Source: Paracoccaceae bacterium (lineage in GTDB: Bacteria; Pseudomonadota; Alphaproteobacteria; Rhodobacterales; Rhodobacteraceae). Taken from it: 13,191 nt of DNA. Where the stretch lies: contig SKOX01000096.1 of assembly GCA_007119835.1 (NCBI GenBank), positions 1 to 13,191 of the forward strand. The letters are read 5' to 3'. The stretch's first letter is position 1, and every line of letters begins with the position of its first letter. Shown piece by piece: positions 1 through 7,699 of the stretch. The notes under the pieces are model-generated. The model did not search any database, was not told where the DNA came from, and saw only the letters and a list, made by a program, of their open reading frames with translations. Position numbers and translations under genes: made by a program.

Positions 1-836
1 AGCTCGGCGCCAAGCGCGACGGTCACGTCCCACAGGCGGCCGTCGACGTCGTCGCCGCGCAGGAACCGGGCGGCCGCCGCGATCTCGAGGGCGTTGCCGG
101 CGGCCGACGCGAGCGGCTCGTTCATGTCGGTGACCAGCGCGGCCGTCCGGCAGCCGGCACCGTTTGCGACGTCGACAAGGGCGCGGGCGAGCGCGCGGGC
201 CGCGTCCGCCGTGGCCATGAAGGCGCCCGAGCCTGCCTTGACGTCGAGGATCAGCGCGCCCAGGCCGGCCGCGAGCTTCTTCGACAGGATCGAGGCGGTG
301 ATGAGGTCGAGGGACTCGACCGTCGCCGTCACGTCGCGGATGGCGTAGAGGCGCCGGTCGGCGGGCGCGAGGTCGGGCGTCTGGCCGATGATGGCGCAGC
401 CGACATCTGCGACGACGCGGGCGAAGGTGTCGGAGTCGGGCTGGGTGGCGTAGCCGGGGATGGCGTCGAACTTGTCGAGGGTGCCGCCGGTATGACCGAG
501 GCCGCGGCCGGAGATCATCGGCACGTAGGCGCCGCAGGCGGCGAGCGCGGGGGCGAGGACGAGCGACACCGTGTCGCCGATGCCGCCCGTGGAGTGCTTG
601 TCGACGACCGGCCCGGGCAGGTCCCAGCTCAGCACGGTGCCGGAATCGCGCATCGCCTCGGTCAGCGCCACGCGCTCGGCCACGTCCATGCCGCGGATCA
701 GCGTCGCCATGGCGAAGGCCGCTGCCTGCCCCTCGCCGACCGTGCCCGAGGTGATGCCCTCGACCAGGAAGCGGATCTCGTCGGCCGAGAGGGTCGCGCC
801 GTCGCGCTTGCGGGCGATCACCTCCTGGGCGAGCAT
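1..836 (-). CDS. deoA: Thymidine phosphorylase (3' end cut by window edge)
   Basis: Phosphorolysis of thymidine to thymine and 2-deoxyribose-1-phosphate in the cytoplasm, for pyrimidine deoxynucleoside salvage. About 278 residues are present, against roughly 430-440 usual for the family, so the C-terminal third lies outside the window. Visible family motifs are the phosphate-binding KHSTGGIGD at about 80-88, the signature [13 protein letters not shown] at 109-121, and a later [22 protein letters not shown] stretch typical of DeoA. The ATG start overlaps the deoC stop as ATGA, with AAGGG 12 nt upstream, so translation is probably coupled. It is the last visible gene of the cdd-deoC-deoA operon. 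The related AnmK/TrpD-fold enzymes and pyrimidine-nucleoside phosphorylase (Pdp) share parts of these motifs, but the operon partners and motif wording favour DeoA. Confidence 0.95.
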   Translation of the reverse strand, partial: MLAQEVIARKRDGATLSADEIRFLVEGITSGTVGEGQAAAFAMATLIRGMDVAERVALTEAMRDSGTVLSWDLPGPVVDKHSTGGIGDTVSLVLAPALAACGAYVPMISGRGLGHTGGTLDKFDAIPGYATQPDSDTFARVVADVGCAIIGQTPDLAPADRRLYAIRDVTATVESLDLITASILSKKLAAGLGALILDVKAGSGAFMATADAARALARALVDVANGAGCRTAALVTDMNEPLASAAGNALEIAAAARFLRGDDVDGRLWDVTVALGAE

Positions 837-1603
837 CAGTAGCGCGCGCCCTTGGCCGGCGGCGTCGCCTCGCTGCCGTCGAGCGTCGCGAGGAGCGCAT
901 CGCGCAGGCCCGAGGCGCCGATCCGGAAGGTCTCCGGCCTCGCCCAGTCGGGGCCCATCACCCGGTCGCAGAGCGCCAGATAGGCGGCCGCGTCCGCTGT
1001 GCTGCGAATGCCGCCGGCGGGCTTGACGCCGACCGGACGGCCGGCGTCGCGGGCGACCTCGAGCAGGATCTCGACGGCCTCGGGCGTGGCGTTGACCGGC
1101 ACCTTGCCCGTGGAGGTCTTGAGGAAGTCCGTCCCCTCCTCCACCGCGATCGTCGCGGCGCGGCGAACGAGGTCGGGATCGCCGAGCTCGCCGGTCTCGA
1201 GGATCGTCTTCAGCGTCGCGCCGCCGATGGTGCGCCGGACCGTGCGGACAATCTCGCGCATCGCCGCGTCGTTGCCGGTGAGAAGCAGCCGCCAGGGAAC
1301 CACGAGGTCGATCTCGTCGGCGCCTTCGGCGAGCGCGTCGCCGGTCATCGCCTGGACGAAGTCGACCGGCCGGTCGCCGGTGGGAAAGTTCACGACGCAG
1401 GCGATGCGGATGCCGCTGCCCTGAAGCGCGGCGCGGGCCTGCGCGGCGAAGCGCGGATAGATGCAGACCGCGGCGACCGGTCCGTGCGGCGTGCGGGCGC
1501 GCGCGCAGAGGGCGTCGATCCGGTCGGGCGCCGCGCTCTCGTCGAGATCGGTGAGGTCGAGGCAGGCGAGCGCCCGCGCCGCATCACCGCGCGTCCCGCT
1601 CAC
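836..1603 (-). CDS. deoC: Deoxyribose-phosphate aldolase, class II (E. coli-like)
   Basis: Cleaves 2-deoxyribose-5-phosphate to acetaldehyde and glyceraldehyde-3-phosphate, linking deoxynucleoside breakdown to glycolysis. The 255-residue protein has the full family length and aligns by eye with the E. coli enzyme throughout: LDLTDLDE near residue 15, AVCIYPRF at 45-52, ADEIDLV at 95-101 with Asp99, FLKTSTGKV at 160-168 with the Schiff-base Lys162, and VGVKPAGG at 191-198 with the activating Lys194. The start codon is GTG, with GGAG 8 nt upstream. It overlaps the cdd stop as GTGA, and the gene's own stop overlaps the deoA start as ATGA, so the three genes are tightly coupled. A phosphopentomutase gene, which normally feeds this enzyme, is not in the window. 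Confidence 0.96.
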   Translation of the reverse strand: MSGTRGDAARALACLDLTDLDESAAPDRIDALCARARTPHGPVAAVCIYPRFAAQARAALQGSGIRIACVVNFPTGDRPVDFVQAMTGDALAEGADEIDLVVPWRLLLTGNDAAMREIVRTVRRTIGGATLKTILETGELGDPDLVRRAATIAVEEGTDFLKTSTGKVPVNATPEAVEILLEVARDAGRPVGVKPAGGIRSTADAAAYLALCDRVMGPDWARPETFRIGASGLRDALLATLDGSEATPPAKGARY

Positions 1604-1998
1604 CGGCGCGGCTCCGGGAGATATCCGCCGCCGAAGGCGCCCGGCAGCAGCGCGCCGAGGGTGGTGCGCTCGCTGCGCCCACCGTCCGCGGCGAGCGTCA
1701 CGGGCGTGTCGGGGGCGGCGAACTCGGCCAGGCGCTGGCGGCAGCCGCCGCAGGGCGGGATCGGCTCGGGCGTGTCCGCCGCGACGAGGACCTCGACGAT
1801 CTCGCGGTGGCCGGCGGCGACCATCGCGGCAATGGCGCCGGCCTCGGCGCAGGTGCCCTCTGGATAGGCGGCGTTCTCGACGTTGCAGCCGACGTGGATG
1901 CTGCCGTCGGGACAGCGCACCGCGGCGCCGACCTTGAGGCGCGAGTAGGGGGCGTAGGCGTTGTCGCGCGCCGCGAGGGCGGGCTCGAGCAGGCTCAT
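1600..1998 (-). CDS. cdd: Cytidine deaminase
   Basis: Hydrolytic deamination of cytidine and deoxycytidine to uridine and deoxyuridine. The 132-residue protein matches the short homotetrameric class. Zinc ligands and the catalytic glutamate are visible as TCAEAGA (Cys50, Glu52) and PPCGGCRQ (Cys83, Cys86); NVENAAYPEG at 39-48 is the substrate-binding stretch and LLPGAFG near the C-terminus is also typical. The reading frame stays open 21 codons farther upstream, but the added residues (MPRRAAAGHSRS...) look unlike the family. The ATG at 1998 has AGGAAG about 9 nt before it, so I chose that start. It is the first gene of the cdd-deoC-deoA operon, and its stop overlaps the deoC GTG. Confidence 0.95.
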   Translation of the reverse strand: MSLLEPALAARDNAYAPYSRLKVGAAVRCPDGSIHVGCNVENAAYPEGTCAEAGAIAAMVAAGHREIVEVLVAADTPEPIPPCGGCRQRLAEFAAPDTPVTLAADGGRSERTTLGALLPGAFGGGYLPEPRR

Positions 1999-2031
1999 GG
2001 GGCGCGGCTTCCTGGGGCTTGCTGCGCTCCG

Positions 2032-2061
2032 ACTATGCCCAGCCGCGGCGCGCCTTGGCAA
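2032..2061 (-). promoter_or_regulatory. Candidate sigma-70-type promoter of the cdd-deoC-deoA operon
   Basis: On the minus strand TTGCCA (-35, five of six consensus bases) is followed after 18 nt by CATAGT (-10, four of six). This would start transcription near 2025 and leave a leader of about 27 nt holding the cdd ribosome binding site. It is the only reasonable hexamer pair I found in the 168-nt gap 1999-2166. No deoR/cytR-type operator was recognised. Confidence 0.45.
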
Positions 2062-2145
2062 GGGCGACCGAGGCCGCCGGCGCGCAGGATCCGCCTCCCG
2101 CGCGGTGCCGGCGCGTCCGATCTGGATTCCGCCGCGGGGCAGGCG

Positions 2146-2164
2146 GCCCCGGTCAGGCCGGGGC
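2146..2164 (-). terminator. Hairpin directly after the LuxO-like regulator gene
   Basis: A perfect 7-bp GC stem (GCCCCGG / CCGGGGC on the minus strand) with a 5-nt loop begins 2 nt after the stop codon at 2167. It sits between the signalling locus and the cdd promoter, where a terminator is expected. There is no following T run, so intrinsic termination is uncertain; it may only stabilise the 3' end. Confidence 0.4.
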
Positions 2165-2166
2165 GG

Positions 2167-3620
<1,454 letters not shown>

Positions 3621-3627
<7 letters not shown>

Positions 3628-5147
3628 GAGGCTCGCTTCCCGCGCACGAATTCAACCGCTGGCCCGATCTCGGCGAGGCAGAGCTCGACGCCGGCGGCCA
3701 GCGGGCCGGCATCGCTCGTGTGGGCGACGGCGTTGAGTTCGCCGGCCGCGCGCTGCAGGCGGGCGGCCCCGAAGGCGCCGGCCACCGAGATGAGGATGTG
3801 GGAGTTCGCCCGGATGCGGGCGGCGTCGACCGGATCGCGGGCGATCGCGAGCTCGGCGCGCGCCGCCTCGAGATCCGCGACGATCCGGTCGAGGAGCTCC
3901 GGCAGCATGTCGGCGCCGATCGTCTCGGCGAGGCTCTCGTAGGCGCCCAGATCCACGAGCGGCTCGTCGGCCGCAGCGCCGGCGGGGCGATCGCCTGACT
4001 CGCCGCGGCGGACATGCTGGACGATCGTCGCGCCGAAGGCGGCGGTGCTGACGATCGGCTTCGAGATCAGGCCGTCGGCGCCCGCCTCGGCGATGCGGAG
4101 CCGGTGCTCCTTCATGGCGTAGGCGGTCAGGGCCACGATCGGCGTCCGCGCGCGCCGGTCGCCGCGGCTGCGGATGGCGCGGATGACCTCGAGGCCGGAC
4201 ATGCGCGGCATCTCGATGTCGACGACGAGAAGATCGACGTCGCCTTCCTCAAAGAGGGCGAGCGCCTCCATGCCGTCGCCGGCTTCGGTGACGTGGGCGT
4301 TCATCGCCGCAAGCATCTGGCTCGCCACGATTTGGTTCGTCGGGTTGTCCTCGGCGAGCAGGACGCGCAGCCCGGCGAGGTCCGGCACGCCGGCCGCGCC
4401 CGCCTTCTCCGGGCCGGCGGGGTACGGGTCGTTCTCGCAGAGGTGTTCGGGAAGCGCGAGGCCCGCCTCGAGCCCGCCCTCGGCGCGGTCGCGCAGCCAC
4501 AGCCGTCCACCCATCGCGTCGACCAGCAGCTTGGCGATGTGCAGGCCGAGGCCCTGCCCCGGCGCCGCGAGCGGCGGCCCGCGGAAGCCGTAGTCGAAGA
4601 CCTCCTTGACGTTGCACTCGCCGAGACCCGGCCCCTCGTCCTGCAGCACGAAGACGACGCCGCCCTCCGGACCCGGCGTCACCTGCAGGCGGATGACGCC
4701 CGAGTGGCTGAACTTCACCGCGTTCCCGATCAGGTTCGCGAGGATCCGGTCGAGATCGACGGGATCGACCCGCAGGCGGTCGGGCAGCCCGGGGGAGGCC
4801 TCCAGCACGAAGGCGAGACCCTTCTCAGCCGCTTCGCCGAGCCATCGCCGGTCGATGGCGGCGAGGAGGCTCCGGAGGCCGACGACATTGCGCGCCGTCC
4901 GCTCGGCAGGCGTGGCGGGCGCCTCCTCGATCGCGCCGAGAACGAGCGATGCCAGCGTCTCGGCCGCAGCCGCGACCCGCTCGACCTGCAGCTGCAGATC
5001 GGGATCCAGCCTTTTCCGGTCGATCACGGCCATCCCGCCCAGCACGCTGTTGAGCGCGCTGCGGATGTCGTGGGCCAGCATGGCGGGCTCCTGCGGCCCG
5101 GCGGCAGGCCTGCGCCATGTCTCCGGCGGTGGGTCGATTAGCGTCAT
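3621..5147 (-). CDS. Soluble hybrid histidine kinase (HisKA-HATPase-receiver-Hpt)
   Basis: A 508-residue cytoplasmic kinase with no membrane segment and no recognisable sensor domain. Domains: short HisKA with H-box HDIRSALN (His26); HATPase with N-box Asn138/Asn142, G1 DEGPGL from Asp170 and G2 GQGLGLH from Gly197, all intact; receiver at about 258-382 with Glu266/Asp267, Asp310, Thr341 and Lys363; C-terminal Hpt-like helical domain at about 395-500 with SHILIS around His450. A His-Asp-His relay within one chain, ending on the LuxO-like regulator encoded just downstream, is the natural reading. In the Hpt motif the usual lysine three residues after the histidine is isoleucine (Ile453). The frame also allows TTG at 5150, but the ATG at 5147 has AAGG 6 nt upstream. 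Input probably comes from the membrane protein encoded upstream; that is inference. Confidence 0.88.
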
Positions 5148-5233
5148 CAACTGCCTTGCGCTGCTGGCCGGTGCCGTCGCCGGGGCCTCGGTAGATAAAC
5201 TCGAGGTTGAATTTCAGGCTCCACGTGCAAGCC

Positions 5234-5261
5234 AGAATACATGACGCGGCGCAAATAGCAA
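5234..5261 (-). promoter_or_regulatory. Candidate sigma-70-type promoter before the hybrid kinase gene
   Basis: In the 134-nt gap 5148-5281, which is AT-richer than its surroundings, the minus strand carries TTGCTA (-35, 5256-5261) and TATTCT (-10, 5234-5239) with a 16-nt spacer. Each matches four of six consensus bases. It would give a leader of about 80 nt. I found no convincing GG-N10-GC sigma-54 element here. The -35 overlaps two LuxO-operator-like sequences. Confidence 0.35.
5249..5261 (-). promoter_or_regulatory. LuxO-operator-like site 4 (weak)
   Basis: Minus-strand TTGCTATTTGCGC matches 10 of 13 positions of the Vibrio LuxO operator as I recall it (TTGCA-W3-TGCAA), keeping the TTGC-N4-TGC core. 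It overlaps site 3 and the candidate -35. It is weak alone; the reason to list it is the recurrence of the core in both gaps of the locus. Confidence 0.3.
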
Positions 5262-5268
5262 AACGCAA
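5256..5268 (-). promoter_or_regulatory. LuxO-operator-like site 3
   Basis: Minus-strand TTGCGTTTTGCTA matches 11 of 13 positions of TTGCA-W3-TGCAA. It lies in a tandem array of the 7-mer GCAAAAC (plus strand 5258-5273), in which the nonamer GCAAAACGC occurs twice, overlapping. A third copy of that nonamer is at 7614-7622, inside site 1. Placement over the candidate -35 would suit repression or competition rather than sigma-54 activation. Confidence 0.35.
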
Positions 5269-5281
5269 AACGCGGAGGAAC

Positions 5282-6928
5282 TCAAGAGGCGAGGCGGCCG
5301 AGAACGCTCTCCCGCAGGCGGGCCATGTCATTGGGCGCATCAACGATCTCGTCGAAGTAGGCCGGGCTCGCAGGCAGGCCGATCGAGACGAAGAGCGCGT
5401 CGGGGAACCGCTGGCGCAGCTCGCCGATGAGGGTGGCGTCGCCGATCGACGTGCTGTCGACAAGGACGACGTCGGCGGGTTCCGCCGCCGCGGGATCGAG
5501 AAAGTTGACCCGATCGCTCCTGAGGGCCGCGCGGTAGAGCGTCTCGAGCGCGGCCGAGCGGGTCTCGAGGTGGATGCGGATCTTGTCGAAGGCCACCCGG
5601 CGCGCCGGCACGGCCACGCGGATCACCCGGCGCCCGGCCTCGTCCTCGGCGAGCGAGAGCAGGCCCCGCACCGTCCCGAGCAGGCCGCGCACGATCAGCG
5701 GCCCGAGCGCCTCGCTCGCGAAGGACCGCCGCGTGTCGCCGCTGAGCCCCATGAGCAGGTCGAGCTTCCAGCCGGGAACGGCGTCACCGTTGGCGACGGC
5801 GATCTGCGCGACCAGATGCTCGTCCTCGTGGCTGAAGGCGACCTCGACCTCGGTGGAGGCGTTGGAGCCGAGGACGTATTCGGCGAGGTAGACGAAGATC
5901 TGGGTCAGCCGGTCCATGTCACCCCAGACCATGTCCGGCATGTCCCGGGCGACCGTCACCGTCACCCGCGCCTCGCTGTCGGCGGAGGCGTCGCGCAGCG
6001 CCACGCCGACCTCCTCGGCGAGGCCGCGCGGGCGGAACACCTCCTCGCGGAGCACGAGGCGGCCGTCCTGCATGTCCCCGTAATCGAGCAGGCCGCTCAG
6101 CATGCGCATCATGATCCGGCCCGACTGCTTCGCACGCTCGAGCAGGCGCATCTGCCGCTCGCCGATCTCGCTCTGTCCGATCAGGGCGAGCGGCCCCAGC
6201 ACCCCGTTCAGCGGGTTGCGCAGCTCGTGGCTCATCATGGTGAGAAAGCGCGACTTGGCCTGGCTCGCCGCCTCCGCCGCCTCGGCCTGGCGCTGGCTCA
6301 TCGCCGCCATCTCGCGCTGGCGGCGGTTGTCGCGCATGATCAGGAAGAGCGTGAGCAGGCTGATGACAAGGGCGCCGAGCGCGATCGAGGCCGTGAGCTG
6401 CGCGCTCGAGCGCATCCGGTCGCGCACCATCGAGGCCGCGGCGGTGTCGCCACGCACCACGCGCAGCGAATAGAGCCGCATGTCCGACTGCAGCGCGTCC
6501 ATGTCCTGCAGGATCGCCTGAAGGCCGTTGACGCTCTCCGGACCGAGCGCGAGGATGAAGGGGTCGATCTCCCTGAGGTAGTCCGAGATCGTCTGGAGGG
6601 TGCCGTGGCCCTCGTCGTACTGGCGCAGCAGCTGTCCGACACGGCCCTGCGTAATGAGGGCGAAGCGGCTCCAGAGGATGTCGAATCGCGCGTGCACGTC
6701 GTCGAGCGCCGCCTCGTCCGGCTCGGTCGCGTAGTAGGCGAGGCTGCGCTGGAAGCGCAGCAGCTCGACCTCCATCTGGGTCGCGGACCACAGGATGTTG
6801 TCGCGGCTGATGACCTGCAGGTTCTCGATGTCCTTGCGGATCGAGTGAAAGCCCAGGGCCGAGATGCCCGCCATCACCACGACAACGACGAGCGCGGCCG
6901 GCCGGAGGAGCGGGCTGGTCCTGATCAC
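5282..6928 (-). CDS. Membrane sensor kinase-like protein with degenerate catalytic and receiver-like domains
   Basis: A 548-residue inner-membrane protein: TM1 about 8-28, a periplasmic, mostly helical segment about 29-177, TM2 about 178-198, a coiled-coil linker, then HisKA with a good H-box SHELRNPLNGVLG (His234). The following ATP-binding region is badly eroded: both N-box asparagines are tyrosine (Tyr347, Tyr351), the DxGxG box reads NGDAVPG, and the G2 loop reads SEALGPLI. After about residue 446 comes a receiver-like fold (ADVVLVDST, Asp491 in the phosphoacceptor place) that lacks the acidic pair and the conserved lysine. It probably senses and scaffolds rather than phosphorylates by itself, working with the ATP-competent hybrid kinase encoded next. 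The start is GTG, with GGAG 5 nt upstream, overlapping the previous stop as GTGA. The frame is open and undamaged, so this is divergence and not a pseudogene. Confidence 0.85.
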   Translation of the reverse strand: MIRTSPLLRPAALVVVVVMAGISALGFHSIRKDIENLQVISRDNILWSATQMEVELLRFQRSLAYYATEPDEAALDDVHARFDILWSRFALITQGRVGQLLRQYDEGHGTLQTISDYLREIDPFILALGPESVNGLQAILQDMDALQSDMRLYSLRVVRGDTAAASMVRDRMRSSAQLTASIALGALVISLLTLFLIMRDNRRQREMAAMSQRQAEAAEAASQAKSRFLTMMSHELRNPLNGVLGPLALIGQSEIGERQMRLLERAKQSGRIMMRMLSGLLDYGDMQDGRLVLREEVFRPRGLAEEVGVALRDASADSEARVTVTVARDMPDMVWGDMDRLTQIFVYLAEYVLGSNASTEVEVAFSHEDEHLVAQIAVANGDAVPGWKLDLLMGLSGDTRRSFASEALGPLIVRGLLGTVRGLLSLAEDEAGRRVIRVAVPARRVAFDKIRIHLETRSAALETLYRAALRSDRVNFLDPAAAEPADVVLVDSTSIGDATLIGELRQRFPDALFVSIGLPASPAYFDEIVDAPNDMARLRESVLGRLAS

Positions 6929-7419
6929 AAGGGCTCCACCTCCACGACCTGCCAGATCAGGCGCGCGTTGTAGATCGGGTCGGCGAGCTCCGGGTGGTCG
7001 CTGATCGGGTACATGAGCCAGAGCGGACCCTTGTCGCGGCGCGACAGGCGCTGCCCGTCCGCCTCCATCGCGAAGATGACGTCGTAGCGCTCAAAATCGC
7101 TCGTCGGCACGTCGATGTAGTAATCGTTGAGGGCGATGAAGCGAACGTACCGGAAGCCGTCGAGGCCGACCCGGGCCAGGACGTCGCGCGCAAGCGGGCC
7201 GACATAGGTGACCGGGCCGTCGGTGAACTCGTTGCGCGTGACCAGCGCGTGCTGCGGCAGGGCCTCGAGATCGGCCATCGTCAGCGTGACCACGGTGTCG
7301 TCGCCCCGGCTCACGGTAAGCGCCGGCTGCGCGGCCACGACCGGCGCGGCGCCGGCGACGACGAGCACCCACGCCAGCGCAAGGGAGGCCCACGTCATCC
7401 TGATCGCCCGACAGTCCAT
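6925..7419 (-). CDS. Periplasmic SUOX-fold (molybdopterin oxidoreductase-like) protein, putative signal input
   Basis: A 164-residue protein with a likely Sec signal peptide (residues 1-30, hydrophobic WASLALAWVLVVAGAAP, cleavage near VAA/QP). The mature part resembles the small sulfite-oxidase-fold family: EFTDGPVTYVGPLARDVL at 64-81, ALNDYYIDVP at 96-105, and DKGPLWLMYPISDHPEL at 129-145. It contains no cysteine, so the thiolate ligand of the molybdenum in true SUOX enzymes is missing and catalysis is doubtful. Its stop overlaps the start of the membrane sensor gene as GTGA. That tight coupling suggests it works with the sensor's periplasmic domain, perhaps binding a ligand or cofactor; this is inference. 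The frame extends to a TTG at 7536, but that lies inside the -12 promoter element, and no in-frame ATG or GTG occurs before 7419. ATG 7398 is a poorer alternative; the ribosome site (GAGG, 13 nt away) is weak. Confidence 0.8.
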   Translation of the reverse strand: MDCRAIRMTWASLALAWVLVVAGAAPVVAAQPALTVSRGDDTVVTLTMADLEALPQHALVTRNEFTDGPVTYVGPLARDVLARVGLDGFRYVRFIALNDYYIDVPTSDFERYDVIFAMEADGQRLSRRDKGPLWLMYPISDHPELADPIYNARLIWQVVEVEPL

Positions 7420-7474
7420 GATGCGATTCTCGCCTCTTCTTCGCCGCCTTGCGCCATTTCTTTGCCCTGCGCCC

Positions 7475-7488
7475 GGCGCCCCGGCGCC
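7475..7488 (-). repeat. GC-rich inverted repeat in the leader of the signalling operon
   Basis: GGCGC / GCGCC arms around a 4-nt loop. The repeat lies in the predicted untranslated leader (about 7521-7420) downstream of the -24/-12 promoter. It could form an RNA hairpin before the SUOX-fold gene. No known riboswitch or regulatory RNA is recognised in this leader. Confidence 0.35.
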
Positions 7489-7531
7489 TCGCCGCTCGGA
7501 TTCCGACCGACCGAAGGGCTCAGATCGCTTC

Positions 7532-7547
7532 AGCAAACGCCATGCCA
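7532..7547 (-). promoter_or_regulatory. Sigma-54 (-24/-12) promoter of the signalling operon
   Basis: Minus-strand TGGCAT-GGCGT-TTGCT matches the sigma-54 consensus TGGCAC-N5-TTGCW with one mismatch, and has the required GG-N10-GC spacing (GG at 7546-7545, GC at 7534-7533). Transcription would begin near 7521, about 100 nt before the ATG at 7419. The encoded LuxO-like activator has an intact GAFTGA loop, and two LuxO-operator-like sites lie upstream at enhancer distance. The match is visible; promoter activity is inferred. Confidence 0.7.
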
Positions 7548-7567
7548 GATTGAAAAGCCATCAGGCA

Positions 7568-7578
7568 TTAATCGTTAA
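7568..7578. promoter_or_regulatory. CtrA-half-site-like TTAA palindrome (weak)
   Basis: TTAATCGTTAA, read on the minus strand as TTAACGATTAA, contains TTAACGAT, one base from the CtrA half-site TTAACCAT. The spacing differs from the full TTAA-N7-TTAA site. It sits between the LuxO-like operators and the -24 element, in an AT-rich stretch that may alternatively only help DNA bending. Confidence 0.2.
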
Positions 7579-7588
7579 GGTTTTTCAA

Positions 7589-7601
7589 CCGCAAATTGCA
7601 A
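7589..7601 (-). promoter_or_regulatory. LuxO-operator-like site 2 (upstream activator sequence)
   Basis: Minus-strand TTGCAATTTGCGG agrees with TTGCA-W3-TGCAA at 11 of 13 positions; only the last two bases differ. It lies about 42 nt upstream of the -24 element and roughly 74 nt upstream of the predicted transcript start, a normal distance for a sigma-54 activator. Confidence 0.5.
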
Positions 7602-7611
7602 TGGTAATCGC

Positions 7612-7624
7612 TTGCAAAACGCAA
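7612..7624 (-). promoter_or_regulatory. LuxO-operator-like site 1 (upstream activator sequence)
   Basis: Minus-strand TTGCGTTTTGCAA agrees with TTGCA-W3-TGCAA at 12 of 13 positions and is nearly palindromic (CTTGC / GCAAG arms over 7611-7625). Its centre is 23 nt from that of site 2, about two helical turns, so two activator dimers could bind on the same DNA face. It contains the nonamer also found twice at 5258-5273. Confidence 0.55.
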
Positions 7625-7661
7625 GGCGCGGCTGGTGCGGTTCGCGAGATGCAACGGCGGG

Positions 7662-7691
7662 CCGATCCGGGGGAACAAGCCCCCGAATCGG
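7662..7691 (-). terminator. Strong hairpin after prpE
   Basis: Two 12-nt arms (CCGATTCGGGGG and CCCCCGGATCGG on the minus strand) pair with one G-U wobble around a 6-nt loop, starting 8 nt after the prpE stop. The stem is long and stable, but no T run follows, so it may be a terminator of the kind common in GC-rich genomes or an mRNA 3'-end stabiliser. It isolates maeB-prpE from the signalling operon. Confidence 0.6.
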
Positions 7692-7699
7692 CCGCGGCC

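Noticed and set aside
5151..5281. A second sigma-54 promoter before the hybrid kinase gene
   Set aside because: TGGCTTGCACGTGG and CGGCACCGGCC look partly similar, but neither has a GC at the required 10-nt spacing from the GG.
5282..6928. Treating the sensor gene as a pseudogene because its ATP-binding boxes are lost
   Set aside because: The frame is intact over 548 codons, starts with a coupled GTG and good ribosome site, and keeps the membrane segments and H-box; domain divergence is more likely than decay.
7420..7521. A Qrr-like small RNA downstream of the sigma-54 promoter
   Set aside because: Only a short GC hairpin is visible; there is no terminator with a U run or recognisable Qrr core before the ATG of the SUOX-fold gene.
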